A DNA stretch of 64,000 nt from DATCJA01 sp963814955 (GCA_963814955.1 CAWFEX010000008.1:186001-250000), one strand, 5' to 3'; shown: positions 8,742 to 20,236, counted from the first letter of the stretch. Made by a program: numbers and translations. The notes: a model not told the origin generated them from the letters alone.

Positions 8742-9310
8742 GCACGACGTTTTCGGTCGCCCGCTACCTCGCCGCGCACGGCGATCTCCTCCGGACACTC
8801 GACGTCGGTGCTTTCGAAGCCGGCATCTTGATGGTGAAGGCGGCCTTCGAGTCGGGCCGACAGATCATTACCTGCGGCAACGGCGGCAGCGCGCACGCCG
8901 CGTCCCACTACATCACCGACTGGAACAAGATGGTGAATCTGGCGACCGGCAGAAAGTTTCGCGGGATTTCGCTCTGCGACAACATCGGCACGATCACGGC
9001 GTTCGCCAACGACATCGCGTTCGAAGAGATATTCGCCGGTCAGCTCAAGTCAATCCTCGAGCCTGGAGATCTGGTCATTGCCCTCAGCGGCAGCGGCAAT
9101 TCTGCCAACGTCGTCCGGGCTGTCGAGTATGCGAACGGGGCGGGAGCGGAAACGCTGGCCGTTGTCGGCTACGACGGCGGCAGGCTGAAGCAGATCGCCA
9201 AGCACTCGGTCTGGGTGCCTTCTTTCGACATGCAGCTCTGCGAGGACGTGCACCTGATGTTCGGCCACATGGTGATGAAGACTCTCTGCGGCACGGCGAT
9301 GGCCGAGTGA
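8738..9310 (+). CDS. gmhA: sedoheptulose-7-phosphate isomerase
   Basis: A 190-residue SIS-domain protein starting at ATG 8738, which overlaps the hddA stop (ATGA). 'ITCGNGGSAHAASHYITDW' and 'GDLVIALSGSGNSANVVRA' are the phosphosugar-binding loops, 'FANDIAFEEIF' and 'CEDVHLMFGHMVM' carry the Glu and His used for isomerisation in GmhA. It converts sedoheptulose 7-phosphate to D-glycero-D-manno-heptose 7-phosphate, the substrate of HddA. Being last in the operon although first in the pathway is unremarkable. A hairpin repeat follows directly. Confidence 0.93.
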   Translation: MSTTFSVARYLAAHGDLLRTLDVGAFEAGILMVKAAFESGRQIITCGNGGSAHAASHYITDWNKMVNLATGRKFRGISLCDNIGTITAFANDIAFEEIFAGQLKSILEPGDLVIALSGSGNSANVVRAVEYANGAGAETLAVVGYDGGRLKQIAKHSVWVPSFDMQLCEDVHLMFGHMVMKTLCGTAMAE

Positions 9311-9312
9311 TC

Positions 9313-9353
9313 GGGCCGACCTAATCCGGGCCGACCTAAAGGTCGGCCCCTAC
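9313..9353. repeat. intergenic hairpin repeat, one full and one partial copy
   Basis: A full copy has 9-bp arms GGGCCGACC (9328-9336) and GGTCGGCCC (9341-9349) around a TAAA loop, followed by CTAC. A truncated left arm with TAA precedes it at 9313. It separates gmhA from the convergent aminotransferase and gives that gene its last codons and stop. It could serve as a bidirectional terminator, though it lacks a T-run. Confidence 0.75.
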
Positions 9354-10454
9354 ATTTTGGACAATTTCACGGAGGGCGCCGCAGACCCGATCCTGCTCTT
9401 CATTCGTCAGCGACGGATACATCGGCAGCGAAAAGATTTCCCGGGCCGCGCGTTCCGTCGACGGCAAGGCGCCTTCCCGATAGCCGAGATGCGCATATCC
9501 ACGCATCAGATGAATCGGCCACGGATAGTGGATGCCCGTGGATATCCCGCGCGAGGCCAGCTCAGTCACGAGCGTGTCGCGTGCAGGGTGGCGCACCACG
9601 TACAGGTGATGCACATGCTTGTTGTGCGATGTCGTCGTCGGTAGCGACAGGCCGGATTCACCGAGTTGGTCGTCATACCGGCGCGCCAGCTCGCGGCGAC
9701 GCGCGATGTACGCGTCGACGCGACGCAGCTTGCGGCGGAGAATCTCGGCGTGAAGCTCATCGAGCCGCGAGTTGTAGCCGTGCTCTTCCGAGTAATAGCT
9801 GCCTTCCGTGCCGTACACGCGGAGACGACGCATGCGCGCCGCCAGCGCCGCATCTGAGGTGACGGCCATGCCCGCATCGCCATATGCGCCAAGCACCTTC
9901 GTCGGATAGAAGGAAAACGCTGCCACGTGCGACATCGAGCCCGCCCGCCGGCCGCAGTGCTCCGCGCCGGCGCTCTGTGCGCAATCTTCGAGAATGGCGA
10001 TGCCGTGTCGAGTCGCTACCGCGTGCAGCGCATCCATGTCTACGCACTGCCCGAACAGGTGCACCGGAAGGATGCAGCGGGTACGCGCGGTGACATTGGA
10101 TGCGAGCTGTGTCACGTCCATCAGGTACGTATCTGGCTCGATGTCGACGAAGCGAGGCGTGCCGCCGGCCGACACGATTGCGGCCACGGTCGGAATCGCC
10201 GTATTGGATGTGGTGATGACTTCGTCGCCCGGCCGGATATCGAGCGCCCGCAGGGCCAGCATGAGGGCGTCCGTGCCGCTGTTGACGCCAACCCCGTGAC
10301 CAGCGCCGCAATAGGCGGCAAACTCCTGTTCGAACGCGCGAACGCTTTCGCCAAGGATCAGCCGCCCCGACCGCATGACCTGGTCGACCGCCGCCAGAAT
10401 GTCGTCACGCTCCGCCTCGTACTCCGCGCGGTAGTCCCAAACCGGAATGGTCAT
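9336..10454 (-). CDS. DegT/DnrJ/EryC1/StrS-family sugar aminotransferase
   Basis: A 372-residue PLP enzyme. 'VGVNSGTDALMLALRAL' is the phosphate loop, 'ILEDCAQSAGAEH' carries the Asp, and 'AAFSFYPTKVLGAYGDAG' carries the PLP lysine in the pattern typical of WecE/FdtB-type aminotransferases acting on dTDP- or UDP-linked keto-sugars. ATG 10454 is chosen because homology-like sequence starts there (MTIPVWDYRAEYEAE); 17 more upstream codons are open. The C-terminal residues NVGADL and the stop are encoded by the hairpin repeat, so the gene end was changed by repeat insertion or the repeat evolved to fit. It is on the opposite strand to the heptose operon but in the same island. Confidence 0.9.
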   Translation of the reverse strand: MTIPVWDYRAEYEAERDDILAAVDQVMRSGRLILGESVRAFEQEFAAYCGAGHGVGVNSGTDALMLALRALDIRPGDEVITTSNTAIPTVAAIVSAGGTPRFVDIEPDTYLMDVTQLASNVTARTRCILPVHLFGQCVDMDALHAVATRHGIAILEDCAQSAGAEHCGRRAGSMSHVAAFSFYPTKVLGAYGDAGMAVTSDAALAARMRRLRVYGTEGSYYSEEHGYNSRLDELHAEILRRKLRRVDAYIARRRELARRYDDQLGESGLSLPTTTSHNKHVHHLYVVRHPARDTLVTELASRGISTGIHYPWPIHLMRGYAHLGYREGALPSTERAAREIFSLPMYPSLTNEEQDRVCGALREIVQNVGADL

Positions 10455-10523
10455 GAATGGCGAGAGTCGAAGAATATCCGATTGGGACATGCAGCGGCTC
10501 CGCACCGCGCCGATAATGGAGGC

Positions 10524-11664
10524 GTGGCCGTCCAGGCGTCATTCCTCTCCTCGGGACGCCCGCTGCTCAAGTGGGCCGGTGGCAAGCGGCAGCTCCTTCC
10601 GGCCTTGCGGCAGTACTACCCCACCGAGTTCGAGCGCTACTTCGAGCCGTTCGTCGGCAGCGGCGCCGTTTTTTTCGACCTCCACGCCGCAGGCCGGCTC
10701 GAAGGCCGCCGCGCCCGGCTGTGCGACGTCAACCCCGACTTGATCGGTTGCTACCGGACGGTGCGTGATGACGCCGATCGTGTGATCGCGATCCTGTCGG
10801 CGCTCGATGCAGAACACCAGGCACGCGGCAGCGCCTGTTACTACGACGTGCGCGATTCCCGGTTCAACCCCGCACGCGCGGCCCTCGGGCGCAACGAGAA
10901 AGCCACGGTACACACCTGCTCTCGCCGCCATGTTGATTTATCTCAACCGGACCGGCTACAACGGCCTGTTTCGACTGAACCGGAGAGGCCAGTTCAACGT
11001 TCCAGTGGGACGTTATACGGACCCCTGCATCTGCGATCCCGAGCACATTCGCGGCGTCGCCCGCGCCCTTGCTACGAAAAACGTCGTGCTGGAGTGCCGC
11101 CGCTTCGACGAGACGCTCGCTGACGCACGGGCTCGAGACTTCGTGTACTGCGATCCGCCCTACGCGCCGCTCAGCCGGACAGCCAGCTTCGCCCACTATA
11201 CGGCCGCCGGCTTCCACGCCCTCGACCATCGTCGCCTGCAGATCGCCATCTTTGCCGCCGCTCGACGCGGTGCCGTCGTGCTCGTGTCAAATTCGAGCGC
11301 TCCTGAGATCGAGGCCGGGTATTCCACACCCGCGGCAAGGACGGCCGGCCTGACGATTCAACGGGTTCCCGCGCGCCGCGCAATCAATTCACGTGCAGCG
11401 CGGCGCGGCCCTGTCGACGAGCTCATCATCACCAACGCGCGCGCTCGACGGCTGGACGAGGTATCAGTACCGGATGCTGCCGGGCAGGAAGGCGGGGCGC
11501 TCAGTCGCCGGCTATCCACACGAGCTTCTGGCAGCTCGGGCAGGCAAACGCCGGGCGTAGATCCCCGACAAACGAGACGTAACCGCCCGCACCGAGCTGC
11601 GTGCAGGCCGGGCGCCACTCAAACAGGCCATGAAATAGGGCATTCGCCGGACTGCTGTTCATAG
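10524..11664 (+). CDS. dam: Dam-type DNA adenine-N6 methyltransferase, frameshifted
   Basis: The N-terminal half lies in one frame: 'LLKWAGGKRQLLPAL' (SAM-binding motif I), 'YFEPFVGSGAVFFDL' and 'CDVNPDLIGCY'. The C-terminal half lies in the next frame: 'YTPALAAMLIYLNRTGYNGL', 'FVYCDPPYAPL' with the catalytic DPPY, and 'VDELIITN'. The break is near 10,895-10,905 (GAGAAAGCC), equal to one extra base. The domain ends near 11,440; the frame then stays open through unrelated sequence to 11,664, so the true 3' end is uncertain. GTG 10524 is the most likely start. No restriction endonuclease lies beside it, so it would be a solitary methylase, with GATC as the expected but unproven target. Confidence 0.75.
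11501..11662 (-). CDS. possible small cysteine-containing protein
   Basis: A 53-residue frame (MNSSPANALFHGLFEW...) lies opposite the unclear tail of dam. Its C-terminal part, 'FEWRPACTQLGAGGYVSF' then 'FACPSCQKLVWIAGD', has a CPxC knuckle and a composition that looks more protein-like than the plus-strand frame, as in small zinc-ribbon proteins, but only three cysteines are present. The upstream part of the same frame is Gly/Ser-rich repeat-like sequence and is unlikely to be coding. No ribosome-binding site is convincing. Treat as a candidate only. Confidence 0.3.
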   Translation of the reverse strand: MNSSPANALFHGLFEWRPACTQLGAGGYVSFVGDLRPAFACPSCQKLVWIAGD

Positions 11665-11776
11665 ACGGCGCCAGTAGAGCTCCCGAACCCTCGAATCCGA
11701 ACCCGGACCCGGATCCGGGATGCCTGGACCCGGCCCCTAGCCGCTGGCCCCCGCTCCCTGTTAGTCTCAAGGCCGA

Positions 11777-11863
11777 GCGAAAGTGGCGGAACTGGCAGAC
11801 GCGCCAGACTTAGGATCTGGTACCCGAAAGGGTATGGGGGTTCGAGTCCCTCCTTTCGCACCA
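11777..11863 (+). tRNA. tRNA-Leu (UAG anticodon)
   Basis: The acceptor stem is seven perfect pairs, GCGAAAG (11777-11783) with CTTTCGC (11853-11859), followed by A and an encoded CCA. The anticodon stem CCAGA/TCTGG encloses loop CTTAGGA, giving anticodon TAG. The long variable arm TACCCGAAAGGGTA marks a class II tRNA, as expected for leucine, and the T-arm GGGGGTTCGAGTCCCTC has one G-T pair. The 3' CCA is embedded in the inverted repeat that follows. Confidence 0.97.
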
Positions 11864-11904
11864 CTCGATTCGGCTTCACCTCGTGGCAAGCCGAATCGAG
11901 TGGT
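11860..11904. repeat. 17-bp inverted repeat abutting the tRNA 3' end
   Basis: The arms ACCACTCGATTCGGCTT (11860-11876) and its exact complement (11888-11904) enclose an 11-base loop. The left arm begins with the discriminator base and CCA of tRNA-Leu. The structure could terminate or help trim the tRNA transcript. Just after it, at 11905-11934, a second short inverted repeat (GCCCT ... AGGGC around GAGCGAGCGTAGCGAGTCGA) matches a dispersed element seen in many bacterial genomes. Confidence 0.7.
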
Positions 11905-11939
11905 GCCCTGAGCGAGCGTAGCGAGTCGAAGGGCCAACC

Positions 11940-11965
11940 GTAGCGCGGGCTTTAGCGCCCGCGAC
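11940..11965. repeat. intergenic hairpin repeat
   Basis: A member of the hairpin family with a different stem: GTAG, then GCGGGC (11945-11950), TTTAGC, GCCCGC (11957-11962). It lies nine bases before the trigger factor start, so it would be in the 5' leader of tig. Confidence 0.65.
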
Positions 11966-11973
11966 GTTTCTCG

Positions 11974-13245
11974 ATGAAAACCGAATTCACCGACGTCAGC
12001 GAAACGCAGAAAACCATTGCGATCGAGATTCCCACCGACATCGTCGATGCGGAATTCGACCGCATTGCCCGCAGCTATACGAAGCAGGCCCGCATCCCCG
12101 GCTTCCGTCCGGGCAAGGTGCCGGCCACCCTCATCAAGCAGCGCTTCCGCGAGCAGATCCTTCACGACGTGATGCACGGCCTCATTCCACGCGCCGTCGA
12201 GGAAGCACTGCAGGAGCGCGGCATCGAACCCGTCGACACACCCAACGTGCGCGACGTGGACCTCGCCGAGGGGCGCCCGCTCAAGTTCACGGCTGCGTTC
12301 GAAACAGTTCCGGCGTTCGATCCCGGTGACCTCTCGTCGATTACGCTTCGGGAACCGTCGGTGCAGGTCACCGACGAAGCAGTCGACGAGACGCTTCGGC
12401 GGCTTCGGGATCGCGCGGCAAAGTACGAAACCATCGAGGGCCGGGCAGTCGCTGACGATGACGCGGTGGTAATCGACCTGGATCGCACGGATCCTGATGG
12501 TCGCGTCGATCACCGTGAAGGGGTCACCGTCCAGCTCGGCGCGCCGAGTAATCCTCCAGGGTTCGACGCGCAGCTGATCGGCCTCAACGAAGGCGAGGCC
12601 AAAACGTTCTCGATCCGTTTGCCCGAGAGTTATCCCGTTTCAGACCTCGCCAATACGGAGCAGAGCTACTCGGTGAAAGTGAAAGGCATCCGGCGGCGCG
12701 TGCTCCCCGATCTCGACGACGAGTTCGCAAAAGACGTAGGGCCCTTCGAAACTCTGAGCGCGCTGCGCGACCACGTTCGTCAAGACCTGGAGGAGGAGGC
12801 GCGGGACAACGCGAAGCGCGAGGTCCGGTCCGAGCTGTTCCGGCAACTGTCGCAGCGGATTCCGTTCGAGCTTCCGGCGTCGCTCATCGAGCGCGAAATG
12901 GATCGGCGGCTCGAGGAATTTGCGCGGCAGCTGGCCACCCAGAACGTCGATCCTCGTCATGCGGGAATCGACTGGGGGCAGTTCCGCGAGGCGCAACGAG
13001 AGCCCGCACGCAATGCGGTGGCAAGCGCCCTCGCGCTCGACGAAATCGCCAGGCGTGAAGAGATTACGGTTACACCAGAAGATGTCGATAAGGAGGTTGA
13101 ACGGTTTGCAACGCGGGCGGGCCGGACACCGGCGGCGCTGCGGGCGCAGCTCGAGAAGGAAGGCGGCATCTCCCGTCTTTACGCGGGTTTGCGACGGGAG
13201 AAGGCGGTTGACTTGACACTGTCGCGTGCTAAGATGACCGGGTAG
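11974..13245 (+). CDS. tig: trigger factor, ribosome-associated chaperone
   Basis: A 423-residue protein with the three domains of trigger factor. The N-terminal ribosome-binding signature is 'IPGFRPGKVPATLIKQRF' near residue 45. The central FKBP-like peptidyl-prolyl isomerase domain spans about 150-245 ('ADDDAVVIDLDRTD', 'GFDAQLIGLNEGEAKTF'). The C-terminal part is the helical substrate cradle. It binds at the peptide exit tunnel and shields nascent chains. It begins the order tig-clpP-clpX-lon, the classical bacterial proteostasis arrangement. The stop TAG forms the start of a hairpin pair. Confidence 0.95.
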   Translation: MKTEFTDVSETQKTIAIEIPTDIVDAEFDRIARSYTKQARIPGFRPGKVPATLIKQRFREQILHDVMHGLIPRAVEEALQERGIEPVDTPNVRDVDLAEGRPLKFTAAFETVPAFDPGDLSSITLREPSVQVTDEAVDETLRRLRDRAAKYETIEGRAVADDDAVVIDLDRTDPDGRVDHREGVTVQLGAPSNPPGFDAQLIGLNEGEAKTFSIRLPESYPVSDLANTEQSYSVKVKGIRRRVLPDLDDEFAKDVGPFETLSALRDHVRQDLEEEARDNAKREVRSELFRQLSQRIPFELPASLIEREMDRRLEEFARQLATQNVDPRHAGIDWGQFREAQREPARNAVASALALDEIARREEITVTPEDVDKEVERFATRAGRTPAALRAQLEKEGGISRLYAGLRREKAVDLTLSRAKMTG

Positions 13246-13299
13246 CCGGAAACCGTCAGGTTTCCGGGGAGCACCGGAGACCTAAAGGTCTCCCGCTAC
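13246..13299. repeat. two adjacent hairpin repeats between tig and clpP
   Basis: The first has arms CCGGAAACC (13246-13254) and GGTTTCCGG (13259-13267) around GTCA, preceded by GTAG that includes the tig stop. The second has arms GGAGACC (13276-13282) and GGTCTCC (13287-13293) around TAAA, followed by CGCTAC. The two stems differ in sequence but share layout, with GTAG outside on the left and CTAC outside on the right. Confidence 0.7.
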
Positions 13300-13352
13300 C
13301 AGACCTGTCCACCAAATCACACGACAATCCGACGTCGACCAGCCGAACCAGT

Positions 13353-13964
13353 ATGCGTCACGTGATCGAGCCGCGCGCTCAGTTGGTACCGATGGTGGTC
13401 GAACAGACCAACCGCGGCGAACGGGCTTATGACATTTTTTCGCGGCTGCTCAAGGACAGCATCATTTTCATCGGGACGCCGATCGACGACACGATTGCCA
13501 ACCTCGTCATCGCCCAGATGCTGTTCCTGGAAGCGGAAGACCCGGACAAGGACATTTTTCTCTACATCAACAGTCCGGGAGGGTCGATAACTGCTGGGCT
13601 GGCGATTTACGACACGATGCAATTCATCAAGCCGGACGTGCAGACGATGTGCATCGGACAGGCGGCGTCGATGGCGGCGGTGCTGCTCGCGGCTGGAACG
13701 AAGGGGAAGCGCTTTTCGTTGCCCAATTCCAGAATCGTGATCCACCAGCCCTTGATGCAGGGCTTGCAGGGACAGGCGACCGACATCGACATTGCGGCAC
13801 GCGAAATTCTGCGCATGCGCGAGCGGCTCAACGAAATTCTCGTGCACCATACGGGACAGCCGCTGAAGCGCATCCAGGAAGATACGGAGCGCGATTACAT
13901 CATGTCGGCCGACCAGGGAAAGGAATACGGGATAATCGATGACGTCATTCGAAAACGGGTGTAA
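13353..13964 (+). CDS. clpP: ATP-dependent Clp protease proteolytic subunit
   Basis: A 203-residue serine protease subunit. The catalytic triad is visible as Ser106 in 'CIGQAASMAAVLLAAG', His131 in 'RIVIHQPL' and Asp181 in 'EDTERDYIMSA'. 'YINSPGGSITAGLAIYDTMQ' forms the substrate-groove strand. It assembles into the tetradecameric barrel that ClpX feeds. The first few residues precede a propeptide-like segment; ATG 13392 is an alternative start. clpX follows after 74 bases. Confidence 0.96.
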   Translation: MRHVIEPRAQLVPMVVEQTNRGERAYDIFSRLLKDSIIFIGTPIDDTIANLVIAQMLFLEAEDPDKDIFLYINSPGGSITAGLAIYDTMQFIKPDVQTMCIGQAASMAAVLLAAGTKGKRFSLPNSRIVIHQPLMQGLQGQATDIDIAAREILRMRERLNEILVHHTGQPLKRIQEDTERDYIMSADQGKEYGIIDDVIRKRV

Positions 13965-14038
13965 CATCGGAAAGGCTTTAGGCTCTGGGCTTTAGGCTCT
14001 GGCCATAGCCAAAGTCCAAGGCTCAAGCCCGACAAGTC

Positions 14039-15286
<1,248 letters not shown>

Positions 15287-15296
15287 GCTGGTTGCC

Positions 15297-15371
15297 GGGC
15301 CGACCTGAAGGTCGGCCCCTACACGAGCCGGCGTGCGCACCGGATGTAGGGGCCGACCTTCAGGTCGGCCC
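15297..15371. repeat. pair of hairpin repeats in inverted orientation between clpX and lon
   Basis: Copy one: arms 15297-15305 and 15310-15318 around TGAA, then CTAC. Copy two: GTAG, arms 15350-15358 and 15363-15371 around TTCA. The stem is GGGCCGACC in both, and the copies are mirror images, so they can fold either as two small hairpins or as one long stem. They lie in the lon leader. Confidence 0.8.
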
Positions 15372-15393
15372 GAGCGGACCTACAAGGAACCGA

Positions 15394-17784
15394 ATGGAAG
15401 TCTACGAAACCCTTCCGATCGTCCCGCTGCGGGACGTCGTCGTTTTTCCACACATGATGATGCCGTTCGTAATCGGACGGCCGTCGTCCATCCGCGCGCT
15501 CGAGCACGCCTTGATGAAGGACAAGCGGATCTTTCTGGCCGCGCAGCACGATGCGTCCATCGACGATCCCAAGGCCGACGACATCTACACGATGGGCTGC
15601 GTGGCCAACGTGGTGCAGAGCCTCAAGCTGCCGGACGGCAACATCAAGGTGCTCGTCGAGGGTGTCGACCGGGCCCGGGCGGTCGAATGGAAGGAAGACA
15701 AGGGCTTCTATCGCGTGGTCGTCAAAGTGCTGCCCAAGACGAAAGAGGCGGCGGCCGGCGACGTGGAAACGACGATGGGGCGCGTTGTGTCGCTGTTCGA
15801 GCAGTATGTAAAGCTGTCGAACAACCTGCATTACGACGCGATGATTGCGGCCGTCCGCGTCGACGACCCCGGCAAGCTCGCCGATACGATTGCCGCGCAC
15901 CTGGTCGTCGGCGTCGACGAAAAGCAGAATCTTCTCGAAATCATTTCTCCATTCGAGCGCCTGAACAGGATCGCCGGCATCCTCGAGATCGAAGTCGACA
16001 AGCTTCAGGTCGATCGCCGCATCCAGTCGCGCGTCAAGAAGCAGATGGAGAAGGCCCAGAAGGAGTACTACCTCAACGAGAAGATGAAGGCGATCCAGAA
16101 GGAACTGGGCCGCAAGGACGACAAGGGCAACGAGATCGAAGAGCTGCAGAAGAAGATCAAGGACGCGCGGATGCCGAAAGAGGTGGAGGAAAAAGCCACC
16201 CAGGAGCTGAAGCGCCTCGAGGCGATGCCGCCGATGTCGGCCGAAGCCACCGTCTCCCGCAACTATCTGGACTGGCTCATCGCGGTGCCCTGGTTCAAGA
16301 AGACGCGCGAAAACCGCGACCTGAAGCACGCCGAAGCGGTGCTCAACGAAGATCATTACGGGCTCGAGAAGATCAAGGACCGCATTCTCGAGTTCCTGGC
16401 CGTTCGCTCGCTCGTCAAGAAGCCGAAAGCCACCATCCTCACGTTCTCGGGACCTCCCGGCGTCGGCAAAACATCGCTCGCCAAGTCGATCGCCCGCGCG
16501 ATGAACCGGAAGTTCGTCCGGCTGTCGCTCGGCGGCGTCCGCGACGAGGCGGAGATTCGGGGACATCGGCGGACGTACATCGGCGCGTTCCCCGGCCAGA
16601 TCATCCAGATGATGAAGAAGGCCGGCACGCAGAATCCGGTGTTCCTGCTCGACGAAGTCGACAAGATGTCGATGGACTTCCGCGGCGATCCGTCCGCGGC
16701 GCTCCTCGAGGTGCTCGATCCGGAGCAGAACAACTCGTTCCTCGACCACTATCTGGACGTCGAGTTCGACCTTTCGCACGTCATGTTCATCTGCACGGCG
16801 AACGTGCTGCACACGGTCCCCCAGGCGCTCCGGGATCGCATGGAGGTGCTGCAGCTGGCCGGCTACACGGAGCATGAAAAAATCGAGATCGCGAAGCGGT
16901 TCCTCGCGCCGAAGGCGATTGAGGGCGCAGGCTTGACGAACAGCAACATCGTCATTCACGATGAGGCGATTCAGACGATCATCCAGCGCTACACCCGGGA
17001 AGCCGGCGTTCGTAACCTCGAGCGCGAGATCTCGTCGATCTGCCGCAAAGTCGCCCGCAAAGTCGTCGTCGAGGGGAGAACATTCAAGGAAGACATCAAC
17101 GCCGAGAAGGTGACCGAGTACCTCGGTGTGCCGAGGTTCCGACCGAGCGTCGCCGAGGAACAGAACGAAGTGGGCATCGCCACGGGCCTCGCGTGGACCG
17201 AAGTTGGCGGCGAGCTGCTCGTCAGCGAAGCGACGCTGATGCCGGGCAAGGGCAAGCTGACGCTCACCGGCAAGCTTGGCGACGTCATGCAGGAGTCGGC
17301 ACAGGCGGCGCTCAGCTACATCCGCTCGAAAGCCCCGGAGTTCAATCTGCCCGAGGACTTCCACTCGAAGATCGACATTCACGTGCACGTGCCTGAAGGC
17401 GCGATTCCGAAGGATGGTCCGTCAGCGGGCATCACGATGGCGACGGCGCTGGCCTCGGCCGTCACGAAGATCCCAGCCCGCCGCGACGTGGCGATGACGG
17501 GCGAAATCACGCTGCGGGGCAAGGTCCTTCCGATCGGCGGCGTCAAGGAGAAGGTGCTGGCGGCGCACCGCGCCGGCGTCACGAACATCGTGCTGCCGCG
17601 CGACAACGAAAAGGACCTGGCGGACATCCCGAAAAACGTCCTCGACTCCTTGAACCTGCACCTGGTGTCGACGATGGACGAAGTGCTGAAGATTGCGCTG
17701 GCCGAGCCGCTGCCTGCGCGCTTGCCCGTGGCACCGGTGGTACGCGAGGTAACCGACGCGGGAGAGACGCCGACCACGCACTAA
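15394..17784 (+). CDS. lon: ATP-dependent protease Lon
   Basis: A 796-residue LonA protease. The N-terminal LAN domain begins 'ETLPIVPLRDVVVFPHMMMP', Walker A is GPPGVGKTS near residue 353, Walker B is 'PVFLLDEVDKM', and the serine protease domain has 'PKDGPSAGITMA' with the catalytic Ser near 676 and the Lys in 'GGVKEKVLAAHRAG' about 43 residues later. It degrades damaged and regulatory proteins in the cytoplasm. ATG 15394 is the start that fits the family; the frame is open 34 codons further upstream only because it reads through the hairpin repeats. The last fifteen residues are a non-conserved tail. Confidence 0.97.
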   Translation: MEVYETLPIVPLRDVVVFPHMMMPFVIGRPSSIRALEHALMKDKRIFLAAQHDASIDDPKADDIYTMGCVANVVQSLKLPDGNIKVLVEGVDRARAVEWKEDKGFYRVVVKVLPKTKEAAAGDVETTMGRVVSLFEQYVKLSNNLHYDAMIAAVRVDDPGKLADTIAAHLVVGVDEKQNLLEIISPFERLNRIAGILEIEVDKLQVDRRIQSRVKKQMEKAQKEYYLNEKMKAIQKELGRKDDKGNEIEELQKKIKDARMPKEVEEKATQELKRLEAMPPMSAEATVSRNYLDWLIAVPWFKKTRENRDLKHAEAVLNEDHYGLEKIKDRILEFLAVRSLVKKPKATILTFSGPPGVGKTSLAKSIARAMNRKFVRLSLGGVRDEAEIRGHRRTYIGAFPGQIIQMMKKAGTQNPVFLLDEVDKMSMDFRGDPSAALLEVLDPEQNNSFLDHYLDVEFDLSHVMFICTANVLHTVPQALRDRMEVLQLAGYTEHEKIEIAKRFLAPKAIEGAGLTNSNIVIHDEAIQTIIQRYTREAGVRNLEREISSICRKVARKVVVEGRTFKEDINAEKVTEYLGVPRFRPSVAEEQNEVGIATGLAWTEVGGELLVSEATLMPGKGKLTLTGKLGDVMQESAQAALSYIRSKAPEFNLPEDFHSKIDIHVHVPEGAIPKDGPSAGITMATALASAVTKIPARRDVAMTGEITLRGKVLPIGGVKEKVLAAHRAGVTNIVLPRDNEKDLADIPKNVLDSLNLHLVSTMDEVLKIALAEPLPARLPVAPVVREVTDAGETPTTH

Positions 17785-18404
17785 CGACTTGACGAATTGA
17801 CGGATTGTCGAATTGCATTCCACCGCGTAAATGTGTAGATCCGCAAATTCGTAAATGTGATTGTTTCGGCCGAATTCGTTGCGAGCGCCGCTGGCGCACG
17901 TGACTTTCCGCGTGATCGGCTGCCGGAAGTGGCTCTGGTCGGCCGGTCCAATGTGGGCAAATCGACCCTGATCAACGCGCTGGCGAGACGCAAAGTGGCG
18001 CGCACGAGCGCGGCGCCGGGCAAGACGCGCCTGGCAAATTTCTATCGCGTGCAGCGCGGATCGGCTCCGGCGGTATATCTGGTCGACTTGCCGGGCTACG
18101 GCTATGCACGGGGCGGTGATGCCTCCGCCCGTGAATTCAATCGCCTGACAGACGCCTATTTTGGACGTGAAGGCGGGGCGAAGGGCGTACTGCTCCTCGT
18201 GGATGCGCGCCACCCAGGGCTCGAGACCGACCTCGATGCGTGGACGTGGTTGAAATCGCAGCCAGGTGCGAAAGCGATCATCGGGACCAAGGCCGACAAG
18301 CTGACGCGCGCCGAACGGGCGCGCCATACGCGGGAACTTGAATCGTTATTTGATGCCTCCGTTACGCTGGTGTCAGCGCAGACGGGGGAAGGACTGGATG
18401 AACT

Positions 18405-19844
<1,440 letters not shown>

Positions 19845-19848
19845 GCTG

Positions 19849-19873
19849 CTACGGTGGCCTGAAGGCCCCGTAG
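19849..19873. repeat. intergenic hairpin repeat
   Basis: CTACGG (19849-19854) and CCGTAG (19868-19873) enclose GGCC-TGAA-GGCC with a single bulged T. It follows the rho stop directly and precedes rpmE, and could be a weak rho terminator. Confidence 0.65.
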
Positions 19874-19921
19874 AGCGTGCTGATATAATCGAGGTTTCGG
19901 CAACACCCTGAGGAGCCTGCT

Positions 19922-20209
19922 GTGAAAGAAGGGATTCATCCCAAGTATCACGACGTCGAGGCGCGTTGTGCGTGCGGCAACACGTTCAAGACGCGGTCGA
20001 CCAAACCCGAGCTGCACCTCGAGATCTGCTCCATGTGCCATCCTTTCTTCACTGGTCGGCAGAAGCTGATCGACACGGAAGGCCGCGTGGAGCGGTTCAC
20101 CAAGAAGTTCGGCACCCAGACGTCCGAGCAGCGACGCACCGCGGCCAAGGCCGCCAAGGCGAAGACCGCCGGCGCCGCCAAGCGGACGCGCAAGACCGCG
20201 ACGGCATAG
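19922..20209 (+). CDS. rpmE: 50S ribosomal protein L31, zinc-binding type, extended
   Basis: A 95-residue protein starting at GTG 19922 with AGGAG about eight bases upstream. 'MKEGIHPKYHDVEARCACGN' and 'HLEICSMCHPFFTGRQKLID' are diagnostic; the four cysteines (CxC and CxxC) mark the zinc-containing form. It is about 25 residues longer than the usual 66-70, through a Lys/Ala/Thr-rich tail after 'VERFTKKFG', a common addition on ribosomal proteins in GC-rich bacteria. A terminator follows. Confidence 0.95.
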   Translation: MKEGIHPKYHDVEARCACGNTFKTRSTKPELHLEICSMCHPFFTGRQKLIDTEGRVERFTKKFGTQTSEQRRTAAKAAKAKTAGAAKRTRKTATA

Positions 20210-20236
20210 CGCACCGGACGTCCCAAAACGCCAAAA

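Noticed and set aside
10524..11664. Restriction-modification system around dam
   Set aside because: Neighbours are an aminotransferase and a tRNA; no nuclease or specificity subunit.
11777..11904. Integrated element attached at tRNA-Leu
   Set aside because: No integrase or second tRNA 3' end copy nearby; the inverted repeat is local.
15319..17388. 689-codon open frame antisense to lon
   Set aside because: lon has every family motif in place; the antisense product is low-complexity His/Arg/Asp-rich and overlaps the hairpin repeats at its end.
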